NCBI RefSeq assembly: GCF_020740795.1
Contig: NC_067286.1
Location: 38,020,503 to 38,084,502, forward strand
Reading direction: 5' to 3'
Origin: Apus apus
Taxonomy: Eukaryota > Chordata > Aves > Apodiformes > Apodidae
Length of the DNA stretch: 64,000 nucleotides
The translations under genes were made by a program, and so were the position numbers. Positions 20,216-33,297 of this stretch are shown here, piece after piece. The notes beneath the pieces are model-generated. The model was not told the DNA's origin and searched no databases. It was given only the letters and a program-made list of their open reading frames with translations. Numbering within the stretch: the stretch's first letter is position 1; each line of letters opens with the position of its first letter.

Positions 20216-23200
20216 AGTAGGCGCTGAAAGTAAATCATGCAGTATTTGACCTGAGCTTCCCAGTGCCATAGCTGTATGAAAAAGTTTAGTTTCAGGTAGT
20301 CGTGGTAGCACTGGGGGTTCTGTATTAGGGCTGTCTGGTTTATTATTTTTTTCCCTGTAGCTGTGTTGTTTTTGTCCTAATGGGCACACAAAACTCTTAG
20401 TTGTTTTTGTTTTCGATTTTCCTTCTGAGAATTTTTAGCCTAAAGGTCAGTGTTAGTGAGCTGGAATATTACTGAACTTTTTTTCATCAGCTTTAAAAAG
20501 TAATTTTAAGGATATTATATTTTTCAGATTATTGTTTGAACCCTCTCATCGCTTCCTTATAGATACTGATTATAATGAAATATTAAAAGAAAAATCAATT
20601 TCAGCTTCCTCATAGGAAATTCTGAAACAATTGTACTTAAGTTACCTTGAATTTGAGTATTAAGTATGCCTTTCTAGTCACTTTGCATGTATTGGAAGCT
20701 GAAATAATTTATCCATGGCTAGTTCTGCACATTACATTTTTTTGGTAACTTACAGTAGTTTCTTTGGCTTTGAGTTACAATTCCCGTGCATTTTTGCAAT
20801 TCTTCCTCAGCTGACGTACAAGCATAATAGAAGAATGTCTGCATTTGAAAAAGTAAAACCAATACCTGCATGCATGATTTTGGAAATTATGTATTTTTGC
20901 ATCTTGGCATTAGTTTATCTATGTTGACTTATTCTGCATAATATTATCTGCTGCTTAAATATGGCTTTTCACTTGCTTGTTTTATAATTTAAATGGAAGT
21001 GTAGTGGGTAGCCACTGTTCTCATTTTACACAGGTCAGAATTACACATGTGACTTGTTCAAGGTCAAACTACACACTACTGTTTGAATTTAGTGTCAAAA
21101 CTTATGGTGTTGGTTTCTGGGTTCTATACTGCAGTTTCTTACAAAGCAAAGTAACATTAAATGATCCAGATATGTGGATCAATGAAATTTGTCAGAGTTG
21201 CTGCTGCCAGGATGTATGTTTTTCTTTATGCAGCAAATGCATTTTAGCTTTTTTTCTGTCCTTGCCCTTATCTCTCATTCCTCATTTGTTTCTCTTTCTT
21301 TCATCTATTTTTGTCAATTCTTTCTTACATCCCCTTTATAAAATTTCTCCGTTAGTTCTCTTGTGTTCTTCCTGAATAACTTTGTCAATACGCCTGATCA
21401 GGTAGTCTTGTGCTAAGAAGCTTCTCTTGAGTGCAATGCTTGTGTTTAGTAGGAGCTTCACCTGTGCAAAAAGAATTAAGGATTTATTTTTCCTGTAAAC
21501 TTGTACTATTTCCTTTGCTGTAAAAATACAGGCTTTGAACCTATGTTGAATGCTCTCATATATTCATAAATCTGCAGAGAAATAACTCAAGAGGCCTGAG
21601 TTCAATATAGTGCGATGCTGATAATTTGAACCTTTTGCAGTTTACCTTTTTATTCTACCTTGATCTAATTTGTTTAGGTTGTTTTTTTGTTTGTTTGTTC
21701 TTGTGAACAGCAACAATGGCTGGAAATAGATGCCCCTTGGAATGCTAGATTCCAGCTAATGAGTGATGTTTTGTTTTGCATTCAGAAGTAAAGTTTATGC
21801 CTCGGTTTAAACTTGGGTAGTACACTGGAGCTCTTGAGAGTATTATTATTAATAGGAGAAAAATACTGAACTTAGTAAGAACTCGTAGCTTTGAACTTTT
21901 GTTTCTAAACACAGTTTTGCATTGATTTGTAATACGAAGCTGGGTGGTCAGGCTTTTTCTCCTTTTTTTTTAAAGTTATTAAAAATTACTTAGCTTTTGT
22001 ATGCAAAGAATTACCTAGACTGTGTAACTTCTTTAGGAATGGTAGTTGGCTGTCATACTAACCAAATCTGAAATGAACAGCAATTGGCATAATCCACTCT
22101 CATCCTTCATTTACCTGGCATGACTAATCACCATGCCTCTTAAACTGTATTCATTTTCAGTCAGAGTATCACTATTGAAGATATTTCAAGGCATTTTCCT
22201 TTACTATCTTGCCATTGCTCGATTGAGCTTATTTCCTGAATCGTTTTCCCCTAGTGTTGACTGGTACTTGCAGAATTTTACTAGGGAGCACTGTATTTAC
22301 CCTTACTTATAAATAAAATTTCAAGTATGGTTACTTAAGATTACCAGTACTTGTGAAGACAAGAATATTGGTGTGTTAGTAATGAGAACAGGACATATAA
22401 AGTGTCTAGGACCTCAGCAGACTTGAGTTAATTGAAATTGTTGGCAAGATGACATTTTAGTTTCTAAAACTTAATTTGATTTGAAGAGAAGATTTCTTAT
22501 GCTTGAGTGAGAAAGATATCTCTTGGTAAATATTGAATGAGAAGAAACAACATTACTTTAAGCTACATCAACATTAGATTTTTTTACTGTTTCTTGAAAT
22601 TAAAATGGTTGAGTTATTATCTTGGTATGTTTTGAGTAGAGCTGTAATGACTGATGTGCTGATAGGTTTTGGAATTCGGATATTGTACTAAATGCTTACC
22701 AATGCCAAGTTTTGGTTCTCAAAAAGTGTGAAGTGAGGGATGACTCGGTATAAAAACATACTGTCAGCAGCAACCTATATCTAGAGCTGTAATTTCCTTG
22801 AAATCAAAGTCTTTGATATTTGAAAGTGCTGTACATTCAAATGTTGTCCTACAAACCATGTCATTGATATCTAATGTATTTCAGTTTACTGTGTCGATCT
22901 GCTGTCAAGTTCACAGTAACTTACTTTTGGTGTATTCCTATACCCTGCAAAGCAGACTAGGCAGTAATGGCCTTTTTTTCTATGTGTGCTTTTCTTGGCC
23001 AGCTAATTTACAAACGCTATCACAAGACTATGGTAATTGAAACTAATGCTGAAAAATAGTGGTCTATAGACTTGCATTTAGACAACATTACAGTGAGTAA
23101 AGGACTGTGAGGAAAACACTATTACTTTTTTGTTGGCATTGTTTTCAGCCACTTAAATAGCCGTGGGTCATGAGCAATTCTGTCTTTCAGAACATTTCTG

Positions 23201-24929
23201 ACAACATTTGCTGTCTTTCAGACAACATTTCTGCTTCAGTCTGCAGATGGTAAACATTTTTAGGTTCAGAAAGCAATTTCAGAAGGTATTCAGATACATT
23301 CAGAGTATTTATCTGTGAGTGATTTTCTTTGCTATGGACCTGTCTACAAGTTCCTCTGCAGCCACAATTGCTAAATAATATGTGATTAATAATTTCAGTA
23401 TTTATTAATTGCTAATAATATAGCATTCTATGTTAATGGTTAGAATTAACTGAGAAGACTTGGGGAGACATGTATGTGAAAACAGGACTTTCTCTGGCCT
23501 CATCATGTTTCTGGCTGTTCTTGTAGGGGCCTGTCTTTGAGCTTTTTCTTGTGGCAGTGAGCATTGCAAAATAGCTGGTATCTCCCTCCCCGCAAGCCTC
23601 AGATGCATTCTAGCAGGCAGAGACACTTTTCTTTTTGTCTGCTCTTCCACATCCTCTTCTTTGGTGTCTGGTAGTCTGTTTCCTTGTGTGCAACTGTGCT
23701 CTGCTCACCTAGCTGTGAACACAGAGGAGTGCCACAGCTAGTTGGTAAGGCCAGGGAGTGGGACTTTTCTCCTGTCTTCTCTTTCAAGTGATTGAGTTTA
23801 GCTTTGCAGCTAGCCTGGGTTTAGTGTAGGACTGATAGTCTGCTGCCTAAAGATTTTAGTGTTGTTTGGTACCACAGCTTGAGAATTACAGTATTACTGT
23901 GGAATTGGTGTATTGCTTATTGATATTGCAAAATTAAATTTTTTGTCCAAAAAACAGTTTACTAAAGCTTAAACTTTTTCAATTAGCTATATTATTCACA
24001 AAGCAAAATGAAATTACTAAGAGTATAATGGTAAGTGATAGAAGAAAAATAACCTCTGCCATGCCTTCTTGATTTTATGCATCTTGCTTAAAAATGACAC
24101 TTTTCCATAGTTAAAAGGGACATACATTATGATCCAGTGCAAGTGCCTCAAGTTCCTTTCCTTTTCTGCATCTTAATATATGCATCTACTGGCCTGGCAT
24201 TCAAAATCTGGGATTTGTTTGAATGAAAACTGAAGAAATTCAGTGGAAGAGAGTTTGGTGCTTGGTTGCTTTGTAGCAGCATCCCTGCAGTAAAATCAAC
24301 ATTTACCAAAGTTATACTAATACATTGTATCCTAATTGAGAGTTCACAATCTTCAAATATGATCTCCTTTCAGTTTCTGATTTGTCACAGTCTGTGAGGC
24401 CTTTTAATTTAGAAATCCTGTACTACAGGGAAAAGGGTTTTCAGATACACTCTACCTTTTTCTCATCATAAAATGTACGTACATGTATTTAGACATGTTC
24501 ATTTTATAAATTCTGTATTTACTGACTATACTGACTTTATCTTATGAAATGATATTCTATATATTTTAGAATTTTAAATTATTTTCAAATGATTAGTGAT
24601 TTTTATATCTCATGTTTTGTGTGTTATCTGAGACACTATATTAATTTTTTTTTTTTTTTTTGGAAGAGGCTTCTGCAGCCCAGACCTTTGAAATCACAGT
24701 CACTTAGGAAGAATTGTGTCCTGTCTGACCCAAGTATCAATAGCTGTGCTTACAGGATTTGAACACTCCCAGTTTAGATGAAGGCCAGTTTGAACTCTTG
24801 AGTTCTGCTTATGGGTTTAAACTTTGGAAAATGATCCTCATGTGTAGATGAAGTGTTGTACCTTCTCTGATTGCTCCTTTTTCTTTCATAATTCTGAAGA
24901 TATTAACAAATCTTACTTTTTGTTTTCAG

Positions 24930-25036
24930 ATCCCTCAGGGAAGGACTTGCTGAAGGACAGTGTTTAAATGTGTGACGTTACTGCAGGAAGATCACAGCAG
25001 GATAATAATCTTGCTTTGCACCTTCTTTTCCTAACG
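24930..25036 (+). other. ARHGAP5: ARHGAP5 non-coding exon 2 (inferred)
   Basis: A 107-bp block lies between a good acceptor (tcttactttttgttttcag) and a consensus donor (ACG|gtaagt at 25037). It has no main-frame coding role, because an in-frame TAA at 29548-29550 blocks extension of the ARHGAP5 frame. It contains an ATG at 24968. It is inferred purely from splice signals and position. It could be an optional leader exon, or unused. Confidence 0.5.
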
Positions 25037-26975
25037 GTAAGTTTGGGCTTTTGGTCTTCATAATCTTGTTTTTAAGGGGGAATGTAGGTGAATAAATGCA
25101 AGATGATACTCCTCATTTTCTTTGTAACTGTTTGGAAATCTGAAAGCCTGTAGATACAAAGTCCTATGGTGTGACTGTAGAAGGTCAGAGATTCTTCCTG
25201 CAGTAATGTCATACACTTTGTGTGTTCTGTAGTTCTTCAAAGTTTTTCTATTTAAACATTTTTCTATTTAAATGTAATGCTCTATTATTTTCAATTTAAA
25301 GACTGAAATTAGTTGGGGAAATCAAACATCCCCACCTTTGAATCTGTAACAAAGGTGAAGGGAGTGGGGGTGGATGACAAATTGGAGTGTTTTTAATTTG
25401 TTATAAGGGAATTAGGCAGATTGAAATAAGATTATTATCACTTGCCATGAATTTCCAGTGTATATATTTTAAAACTGTACAGAACTGTAAAGTACCTTTA
25501 AATTAGTGGTATACCAAAAATAAAACTCTTCCATTTGGAGAATAATTTCATAATGACTACATATTTAACGTGAAGCCATTGTAATGTCAGGTTTTTACCA
25601 GGCTTATTACTTAATTAACATAGGACATGGGCTTCGTTCTGTTGCTTCACTTTGTACAATCAGTTCAAAGTAAAAACAGTATAAAAATGAAAACTACATT
25701 GATTTAAAGTATCTTTAGAGATTCGGCTCCCACTGTGGTGGAAATCTTCATGTTGTGAGAGACTAATGTGTATGTTTTCTCTTTGTCAGTGTCCCATTTC
25801 ACCTTATTCTTTGTACTTATTTTAAGAATGTATTGATTTGACAAAACATTATTGCTGGAGGAGAAACCCTTGCTACATGAGGGTGTAGATTATCTGAAAG
25901 TATTAATTGTTTCTTATAAACTAGCTGCAAGTTGACAGCATCTTCCTGATTAAATGAAGTAATCCCATGGATGAAGATTTTTGTGTTCTAGTTTAGTCCA
26001 CATAAAATCTGTATTGTGCTGTGGTAAACAGAAAACATTTTATACTGTAAGTGCTGACTAAACTTATTCTAATAGTTTGAATGATGCTACTATGACAAGC
26101 TTTGCTTTAGAAAAAAAACACACTGGGTTTATTTGTAGCAATGTGAATGATTTACTTTTGCTAAGTATTTTTATTCTCAGAGCCATTTTCTGTTAGTTCT
26201 AAATTCTGTGTTTTAAGAATTAAAAAAAACAAAACACAATGGAAAAAGTAAAAAGCAACATTTAAAATACAAGTTCTCTTTCTGAATGTCTCTTCAAGTA
26301 AACTGATGTAAATAAAAAAGAAAAATCATTCCTACAACACATCATGAAAGTTTCAGCTCTTGCCATGTAAAAACTCTCAAGTTTATTTTTCTCTTAATTT
26401 TGTAGTTAAATTTATACTTTTAATAAAAAATGCGCTTTCCTTGGCTATGAGTTCTATAACTGAAAGTTGGTTTTACATATGTGATTTTTATTTTATATTT
26501 AGGTCGACTAATTTCATTACAGATATTGTTACATAAATACTATATTTCTGATCAGAACAACAGTTTTATATTTCTAGGTGTTAATAAGTTGGAAAGCTCT
26601 GTAGGTTAGCCGTTGGTTCTATGTAAAATATTAAAGGTTTCAGTATTTTTATTTTCTGTTGCAACTTTTAATGATGCAAATACTTCTTTTACTTCTGCAT
26701 GTTTTCAAACTCGGATATGTTTTAGCAGTTGTGAATTAGATTTAGAAGCATTAGAGCAGATTTTGAGAGCTTTTTGGGTGACAGATCCTGTGCTACTTTT
26801 ATGTTTTTAAAACTAAAGGAAGGTACTACAGTACCATTCTTAAATTGTTGCAGAGAATGTCAAAATGCATAACAAAGCTGAAATGTTGAGACTGAAATTT
26901 CAGTATTGATAATTATTATACTGTTTCCTTTGTATAAGAGCTATTTACAGGTTTGTTTGCATACACTTGTATTAT

Positions 26976-27430
26976 TTCATGGAATTGTTTGTGTTGGAAG
27001 GGACCTTAAAGCTCATCTAGTTCCAACCCCCCTGCATGGGCAGGGACACCTCCCAGTAGACCAGTTTGCTCAAAGCCCCATCAAGCCTGGTCTTGAACAC
27101 TTCCAGGGAGGGGACATCCACAGCTTCCCTGGGCAACCTGGTCTAGTGTCTCACCACACTCATAGTGAAGAATTTCTTCCTAGTATGGAACCTGAACCTA
27201 CCCTCTTCCAGGTTAAAACTGTTGCCCCTTTTCCTATCACTACACGCCCTAGTAAAAAGCCCCTCCCCAGCTTTCATCTGGCCCCCCTTCAAGTACTGGA
27301 AGGCCGCTATGAGGCGGCCTCAGAGCCTTCTCTCCAGGCTGAACAACCCCAGCTCTCTTAGCCTGTCTTAGGATGAGAGGTGTTCAGTGCTCTGATCATC
27401 TTTGTGGCCTTCCTCTGGACTTGCTCCAAA
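26976..27430 (-). mobile_element. CR1 LINE 3' end, 5'-truncated (reverse)
   Basis: The plus strand reads the reverse complement of CR1. It starts at a degraded tail (ttcatggaattgtttgtgtt), runs through 'ggaagggaccttaaagctca', 'ccctgcatgggcagggac' and 'cttccctgggcaacctggtc', and ends at 'cttcctctggacttgctcc'. It belongs to the same general subfamily as the copy at 34.9 kb. The 151-aa ORF across it is antisense CR1, not a gene. Confidence 0.93.
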
Positions 27431-27537
27431 TACATTAAGTGCAGTGGTCTGTACTTTTCATTTATAGTACCACATGATAGCTGTTTTTTTACCAAGAAAA
27501 TGACAAAAGTATATTTATCAAAATATTTTAACACGAT

Positions 27538-28447
27538 TATAGGTAGGTTGGAAGCAACCTCTAGAGGTCATCTTGTCTGGCCTTCCTGCAGGGTTACCTA
27601 GAGAAGGTTTCAATGAGGGAGCCTTTGCAACCTCTTCAGCTGACCTGTGCTCATTCACCCTCACAATAAAAAAGTGTTTCCTGATGTTCATATGGCATCT
27701 CCTGTGTTTTGGTCTGTGCCCATTGCCTCTTGTCTTCTGTCACGGGATGTGACCAGAAAGAGTCTGGCTCTGCCTTCTTTGCACCTTTCCTCCAAATATT
27801 TGCACGTCGATGAAGTTTCCCCCCCAGAGCCTTCTTCAGGCTAAAGAGTCCCATCTCTCCCAGCCTTTACTTATATGAGAGATGCTTTAGTCGTTTAATC
27901 AGCTTAGTGTTCCTTTGCTGGACTGTCTCCAGTAGCTTTGTATGTCATACTGTACAGCTGGACACAGTGCATCAGGAGAGGCCTTACCAGTGCTGCATTA
28001 GAGGGGAAGGTTCACCTACCTTCACCTGCTGGCAATACTTTGTCTCATGCTGCCCACGGTACCATTAGCCTTGTTTGTCACAAGTGTGCGTTGCTTGCTG
28101 TCCACTGGTCTTTTTCTGCAAAGCTGCTTTCCAGGCAGATGGATCCCATCATGTACTCTTACATGGGGTTATTCTTCTCTCAATGCAGGACATTGCAGTT
28201 TACAAGCTTCCTGTCAGGCCATGGCTGCAGCCTGTTGAGGTGTCCCTGAACAGCAGCACAACCCTCTGGTGTATCAGCCACTACTCCCAAATTTGTCATC
28301 CATCACCCAAGTCATTAGTGAAGTTGTTGAATAGTACTGGGCCCAGTATTGGCCACCTGGACTACACCACTTATTACTGGCCCCCAATTAGATTTCACGC
28401 CACTGATGACAACTTGCTCAGCCCAGTCATTCAGCCATTCAATTTTC
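27538..28447 (-). mobile_element. CR1 LINE 3' half including RT C-terminal region (reverse)
   Basis: About 910 bp of reverse-complement CR1 from a different, older-looking subfamily. The order is 'ctctagaggtcatcttgtct', 'gtgcccattgcctcttgtc', 'ggctaaagagtcccatctct', 'gctggacacagtgcatcag', 'ttacatggggttattcttc', 'agcacaaccctctggtgtat' and 'actgggcccagtattggcc'. It extends back into the RT-coding part of ORF2. It sits about 110 bp from the neighbouring CR1, in the same orientation but with its own 3' end, so it is a separate insertion. Reading frames are broken. Confidence 0.9.
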
Positions 28448-29398
28448 TCTTTTTTCCTCATAATGGGATTCTTTCTAAACCCGTAAATGTATTTCTATTT
28501 GCAGTATGTATGTAAACAAAGTCTTATGATTAATAACTGAGAGTCAGGGGTAATTGTTATACTTGACAACAGCTTCAATAAAACTGCTGGAACCTTGTAA
28601 TAATTCTGTGGAAATTTGAGTGTAGATATAGTAGTTTTTATTTAAAATGATCAAAAGTTATTTTATTTTCCTAGAGACAGAGAGAATGATGTATTACATC
28701 ATAATATTAAAATATCAGACATAAGTCTTACTTTTTCTGTATCTAGTATCTGCATGACAAAATTTGTAATTTTCAGGTAGAATTCAGGTTAGAAACTTCT
28801 CCTTAAAAGCAGTTGATTGTTAGTATATGCATAAAGTAGTTTACTTCCATGGATAGGCAGTGGCTGAACCACATTGCCAACTTCCTGGTTTTACAGGTTC
28901 TTATTTTGAAAGTTTCTTTACTGAAAACTAAAACAAATCCTACAATTGCACACAAAAGTGGTGTTATTTATGCAGATAACAATGCTATCTGATGGAAGTA
29001 TGTGTGTGAATAGTAATGTGTGTATGAATTTTGTGTTGGGTTCAGAGTTTTTGTGTTCGAATTATCATAGTGGAAAATGCTATTACCTTGTACCCATAAG
29101 CTATGAAGGAAAACAGTAATTTGGGGTTTGGGTTTGGCTTTCTTTAGAAGTATGCAGATCACCTATCAAAATAGATGATTAAAGCATTATTAAACTGTGC
29201 CTAAAACCTGTTTATTTTAAAATTTATAATACAAGTAGCATTACCATTAATGAAGATTAATTTAAGATCCCATGTAAAGTAGTTGCACAATTTCAGGGTG
29301 AACAAGCAAAAGCGCTTTTTAAAATCCCTTTTCTCATGAGTATTAGAAAGAAATACCTGCACTCTTTTAAGCTTTTTTCCCCTGTTTGTTTTGTTTAG

Positions 29399-29574
29399 GA
29401 AGATGATCCTCCTCATCCTGGTTATCTGAGGTTCTCTCAATGACAAGCTGAAGCAAGAAAAACTGAAAGCTATTTCTGGAACCCTGCATATACAACTTAA
29501 ATTTGTAGGAACCTTTCCAGAATGAAAACCACATACAGTTACCTTGATAATTGCAAAAGGATGAGAGGAAAGTT
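29399..29574 (+). promoter_or_regulatory. ARHGAP5: ARHGAP5 leader segment in the giant exon, with uORFs
   Basis: The 5' part of the giant exon, after acceptor tttgtttag. It holds three more upstream ATGs. The ATG at 29403 encodes MILLILVI and stops at 29429. The ATG at 29440 encodes MTS and stops at 29451. The ATG at 29522 gives an 18-codon uORF ([18 protein letters not shown]) whose TGA at 29576-29578 overlaps the tandem main start ATGATG at 29575-29580. An in-frame TAA at 29548-29550 rules out N-terminal extension of the main frame from upstream. Confidence 0.7.
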
Positions 29575-32500
29575 ATGATGGCAAAAAACAAAGAGCCACG
29601 TCCCCCATCTTATGCTGTTAGTGTTGTTGGACTGTCTGGAACTGAAAAGGATAAAGGTAATTGTGGAGTTGGAAAGTCGTGTTTGTGCAATAGATTCGTT
29701 CGTTCAAAAGCAGATGAATATTATCCCGAGCATACCTCTGTGCTTAGCACAATTGACTTTGGAGGAAGAGTTGTTAACAATGATCACTTTTTGTACTGGG
29801 GTGACGTAACACAGAGCGGTGAGGATGGAATTGAATGCAGAATTCATGTAATTGAACAAACTGAGTTCATTGATGATCAGACTTTCTTGCCTCATCGGAG
29901 TACGAATTTACAACCATATATAAAACGTGCAGCTGCCTCCAAACTGCAGTCAGCAGAAAAACTGATGTACATTTGCACAGATCAGCTAGGCCTGGAGCAA
30001 GACTTTGAGCAAAAACAAATGCCTGAAGGGAAATTAAACATAGATGGGTTTTTATTGTGCATTGATGTAAGCCAAGGATGCAATAGAAAGTTTGATGATC
30101 AACTTAAATTTGTGAATAATCTCTATATCCAGCTCTCAAAATCTAAAAAACCCATAATAATAGCAGCAACGAAATGTGATGAATGTGTTGATCATTATCT
30201 GCGAGAGGTTCAGGCCTTTGCTTCAAATAAGAAGAACCTTGTGGTTGTGGAAACATCAGCAAGATTCAATGTCAATGTTGAAACATGTTTTACTGCACTG
30301 GTACAAATGATGGATAAAACTCGTGGTAAACCTAAAATAATCCCCTATCTGGATGCCTATAAAACTCAAAGACAGCTAGTTGTTACAGCAACAGATAAGT
30401 TTGAAAAACTTGTCCAAACTGTGAGAGACTATCATGCAACATGGAAAACAGTGAGTAATAAACTGAAAAACCACCCTGATTATGAAGAATACATAAATTT
30501 GGAAGGAACAAAAAAGGCCAAAAATACATTTTCAAAACACATAGAGCAGCTTAAACAGGAACATATTAGAAAAAGAAAAGAAGAATACATTAATGCATTG
30601 CCAAGAGCTCTTAATACACTTCTGTCAAATCTTGATGAGGTTGAACACTTGAGCTGGTCAGAAGCCTTGAAGTTAATGGAGAAAAGGCCTGACTTCCAGT
30701 CCTGTTTTGTAGTGCTCGAGAAAACACCCTGGGATGAAACTGACCATATAGATAAAGTTAATGACAGAAGGATTCCATTTGACCTGCTCACTACGCTAGA
30801 AGCAGAAAAAGTTTATCAAAACCATGTACAGCATCTTATATCTGAAAAAAGGAGGGTTGAAATGAAGGAGAAATTCAAAAAAACACTTGAGAAAATCCAG
30901 TTCATTTCACCTGGGCAGCCATGGGAAGAAGTTATATGTTTTGTAGTGGAGGATGAAGCATTCAAATACATCACTGATGCGGATAGCAAGGAAGTATATG
31001 GTAGGCATCAGAGGGAGATTGTTGAAAAAGCCAAAGAGGAGTTTCAGGAAATGCTTTTTGAACATTCAGAGTTGTTTTATGACCTGGATCTTAATGCAAC
31101 ACCAAGTTCAGATAAAATGAGTGAAATTCATGCAGTTCTGAGTGAAGAACCTAGATACAAAGCTTTACAAAAACTTGCACCTGATAGAGAATCTCTTCTG
31201 CTTAAACACATAGGATTTGTTTATCACCCAACTAAAGAAACTTGTCTCAGTGGCCAAAATTGCACGGACATTAAAGTAGAACAGTTACTTGCCAACAGTC
31301 TTCTTCAACTGGACCATGGCCGCTCAAATTTATACCATGATAGTGCCAACATTGATAAAGTCAATCTTTTCATTTTGGGCAAAGATGGCCTTGCACAAGA
31401 ATTGGCGAATGAAATTCGGACACAATCAACTGATGATGAATATGCATTAGATGGAAAAATATATGAACTGGATCTTAGGCCAGTTGATGCAAAATCCCCA
31501 TACTTGTTGACTCAATTGTGGACTTCAGCCTTCAAACCACATGGTTGTTTCTGTGTGTTTAACTCTATTGAATCACTGAATTTTATTGGGGAGTGCATTG
31601 CAAAAATAAGGACTGAAGCATCTCAGATCAGAAGAGATAAATATATGGCAAATCTTCCATTTACATTGATACTGGCTAACCAGAGGGACAGTGTTAGCAA
31701 GAATCTGCCTATTCTGAGGCATCAGGGACAGCAGCTGGCCAACAAATTACAGTGTCCTTTTGTAGATGTGCCTGCTGGTACATATCCACGCAAATTTAAT
31801 GAGACCCAAATAAAACAAGCTCTGAGGGGAGTACTAGAAGCAGTTAAACACAATTTTGATGTTGTAAGTCCAGTTCCCACCATTAAAGATCTGTCAGAAG
31901 CTGACTTAAGAATCGTCATGTGTGCCATGTGTGGTGATCCGTTTAGTGTGGATCTTATTCTTTCACCCTTCCTTGATTCTCACTCCTGTAGTGCTGCTCA
32001 GGCTGGTCAGAATAATTCTTTGATGCTTGATAAAATAATAGGTGAAAAGAGGCGTCGAATACAGATAACTATATTATCATATCATTCTTCAATTGGTGTA
32101 AGGAAAGATGAACTTGTTCATGGATATATACTGGTCTATTCTGCAAAGCGAAAAGCATCCATGGGAATGCTTCGGGCGTTTCTTTCTGAAGTTCAGGATA
32201 CCATTCCTGTCCAGTTAGTGGCTGTTACTGATAGCCAGGCAGACTTCTTTGAAAATGAAGCAATCAAGGAACTCATGACTGAAGGAGAGCACATAGCAAC
32301 AGAGATTACTGCTAAGTTTACAGCTTTGTATTCTTTATCTCAATATCATCGTCAAACTGAAGTTTTCACATTGTTCTTCAGTGATGTATTAGAGAAGAAA
32401 AACATGATTGAAAGTTCTTATATGACAGACAGCACAAGGGAAACAACGCATACAAGTGAAGATGTTTTTCCAAGGTCTCCCAGAGGAAGTTCCCTTGACT

Positions 32501-33297
32501 ATAATTATCCAGATTCAGAGGATGATACTGAAGGACCACCACCTTACAGTCCAATTGGTGATGATGTAAGGTTACTCCCAGCACCGAGTGACCGTTCAAA
32601 GTACCGATTGGATTTGGAAGGAAATGAGTATCCTATTCACAGTACACCACTCAATTGTCATGATCACGAACGCAACCATAAAGTGCCTCCTCCAATAAAA
32701 CCGAAACCACTTGTTCCAAGAACAAATGTAAAAAAACTGGATCCTAATCTCCTGAAAACAATTGAGGCAGGTATTGGCAAAAACCTTAGGAAGCAACCGT
32801 CTCGAGTGCCTGTAGCACCATCAGAAGATATAGACCAATCTGACAACTATGCTGAACCTATTGACACTATTTTCAAACATAAAGGCTTTGCAGATGATAT
32901 CTACGCAGTTCCAGATGATAGTCAGAATCGTATTATCAAAATTCGAAACTCAATTGTTATAAATACCCAAGGCGAGGAAGAAAATGGGTTTTCTGATAGA
33001 ATATCCAAAAGCCATGGGGAAAGAAGGCCTTCAAAATACAAATATAAGTCTAAGACACTGTTCAGCAAAGCAAAGTCATACTATAGGAGAACTCATTCAG
33101 ATGCAAGTGATGATGAGGCTTTCACCACCTCTAAAACTAAAAGAAAAGGAAGGCATCGTGGAAGTGAAGAAGACCCACTTCTTTCACCTGTCGAAACATG
33201 GAAGGGTGGCATAGATAACCCTGCTATTACATCAGATCAAGAACTGGATGATAAAAAAATGAAAAAGAAAACACACAAAGCAAAAGAGGATAAGAAG
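29575..33297 (+). CDS. ARHGAP5: ARHGAP5 giant first coding exon (residues 1-1241)
   Basis: A single uninterrupted 3723-nt coding block ending at GATAAGAAG|gtaagt. A huge first coding exon is typical of p190 genes. The start [12 protein letters not shown] matches the family; the second ATG (29578, A at -3, G at +4) has the better context. Visible motifs are the P-loop GVGKS at residues 31-35, TKCD at 199-202 and ETSA at 226-229, so the N-terminal GTPase module keeps nucleotide-binding motifs. PPPIKPKP lies at 1038-1045. Two YxxP docking sites, YAEP (Tyr1092) and YAVP (Tyr1110), resemble the p190 sites bound by p120 RasGAP SH2 domains after phosphorylation. Polybasic clusters at about 1154-1162 and 1187-1195 could bind acidic lipids. 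Read-through past the donor would add only VSQLI and a stop. Confidence 0.97.

Larger units (their letters stand above)
17535..24929 (+). other. ARHGAP5: ARHGAP5 intron 1 (inferred)
   Basis: This 7.4-kb intron runs from gtgagg at 17535 to the acceptor tgttttcag at 24921-24929. It contains a pyrimidine-rich tract, a GC-rich islet with a CTCF motif at about 20.08 kb, a T17 run at 24645-24661 and otherwise AT-rich DNA. No CR1 was recognised in it. Confidence 0.6.
25037..29398 (+). other. ARHGAP5: ARHGAP5 intron 2 (inferred)
   Basis: Runs from gtaagt at 25037 to the acceptor cctgtttgttttgtttag ending at 29398. It holds two adjacent reverse-oriented CR1 fragments (about 26976-27430 and 27538-28447). 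The remainder is AT-rich with nothing recognised. Confidence 0.6.
24968..29443 (+). promoter_or_regulatory. Splice-dependent upstream ORF in the ARHGAP5 leader
   Basis: If the exon 24930-25036 is joined to 29399, the ATG at 24968 starts a 37-codon frame. It has 23 codons to the exon end (MCDVTAGRSQQDN...), continues without phase shift as EDDPPHPGYLRFSQ, and stops at TGA 29441-29443. It is one of several uORFs in the leader. Coding potential is unknown; a translational regulatory role is the simplest reading. Confidence 0.35.

Noticed and set aside
19816..20389. Glycine/arginine-rich minus-strand ORFs at the GC islet
   Set aside because: They are made by the pentamer repeat. No splice or start evidence is seen.
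26906..28515. ORFs of 151, 103 and 146 codons on the plus strand
   Set aside because: They are antisense readings of CR1 fragments or run from one into unique intron.
29551..29574. Eight-codon N-terminal extension of ARHGAP5 from a TTG codon
   Set aside because: It would need a non-ATG start. The family protein begins at MMAKNKEP, matching the ATG at 29575, and an in-frame TAA directly precedes the TTG.
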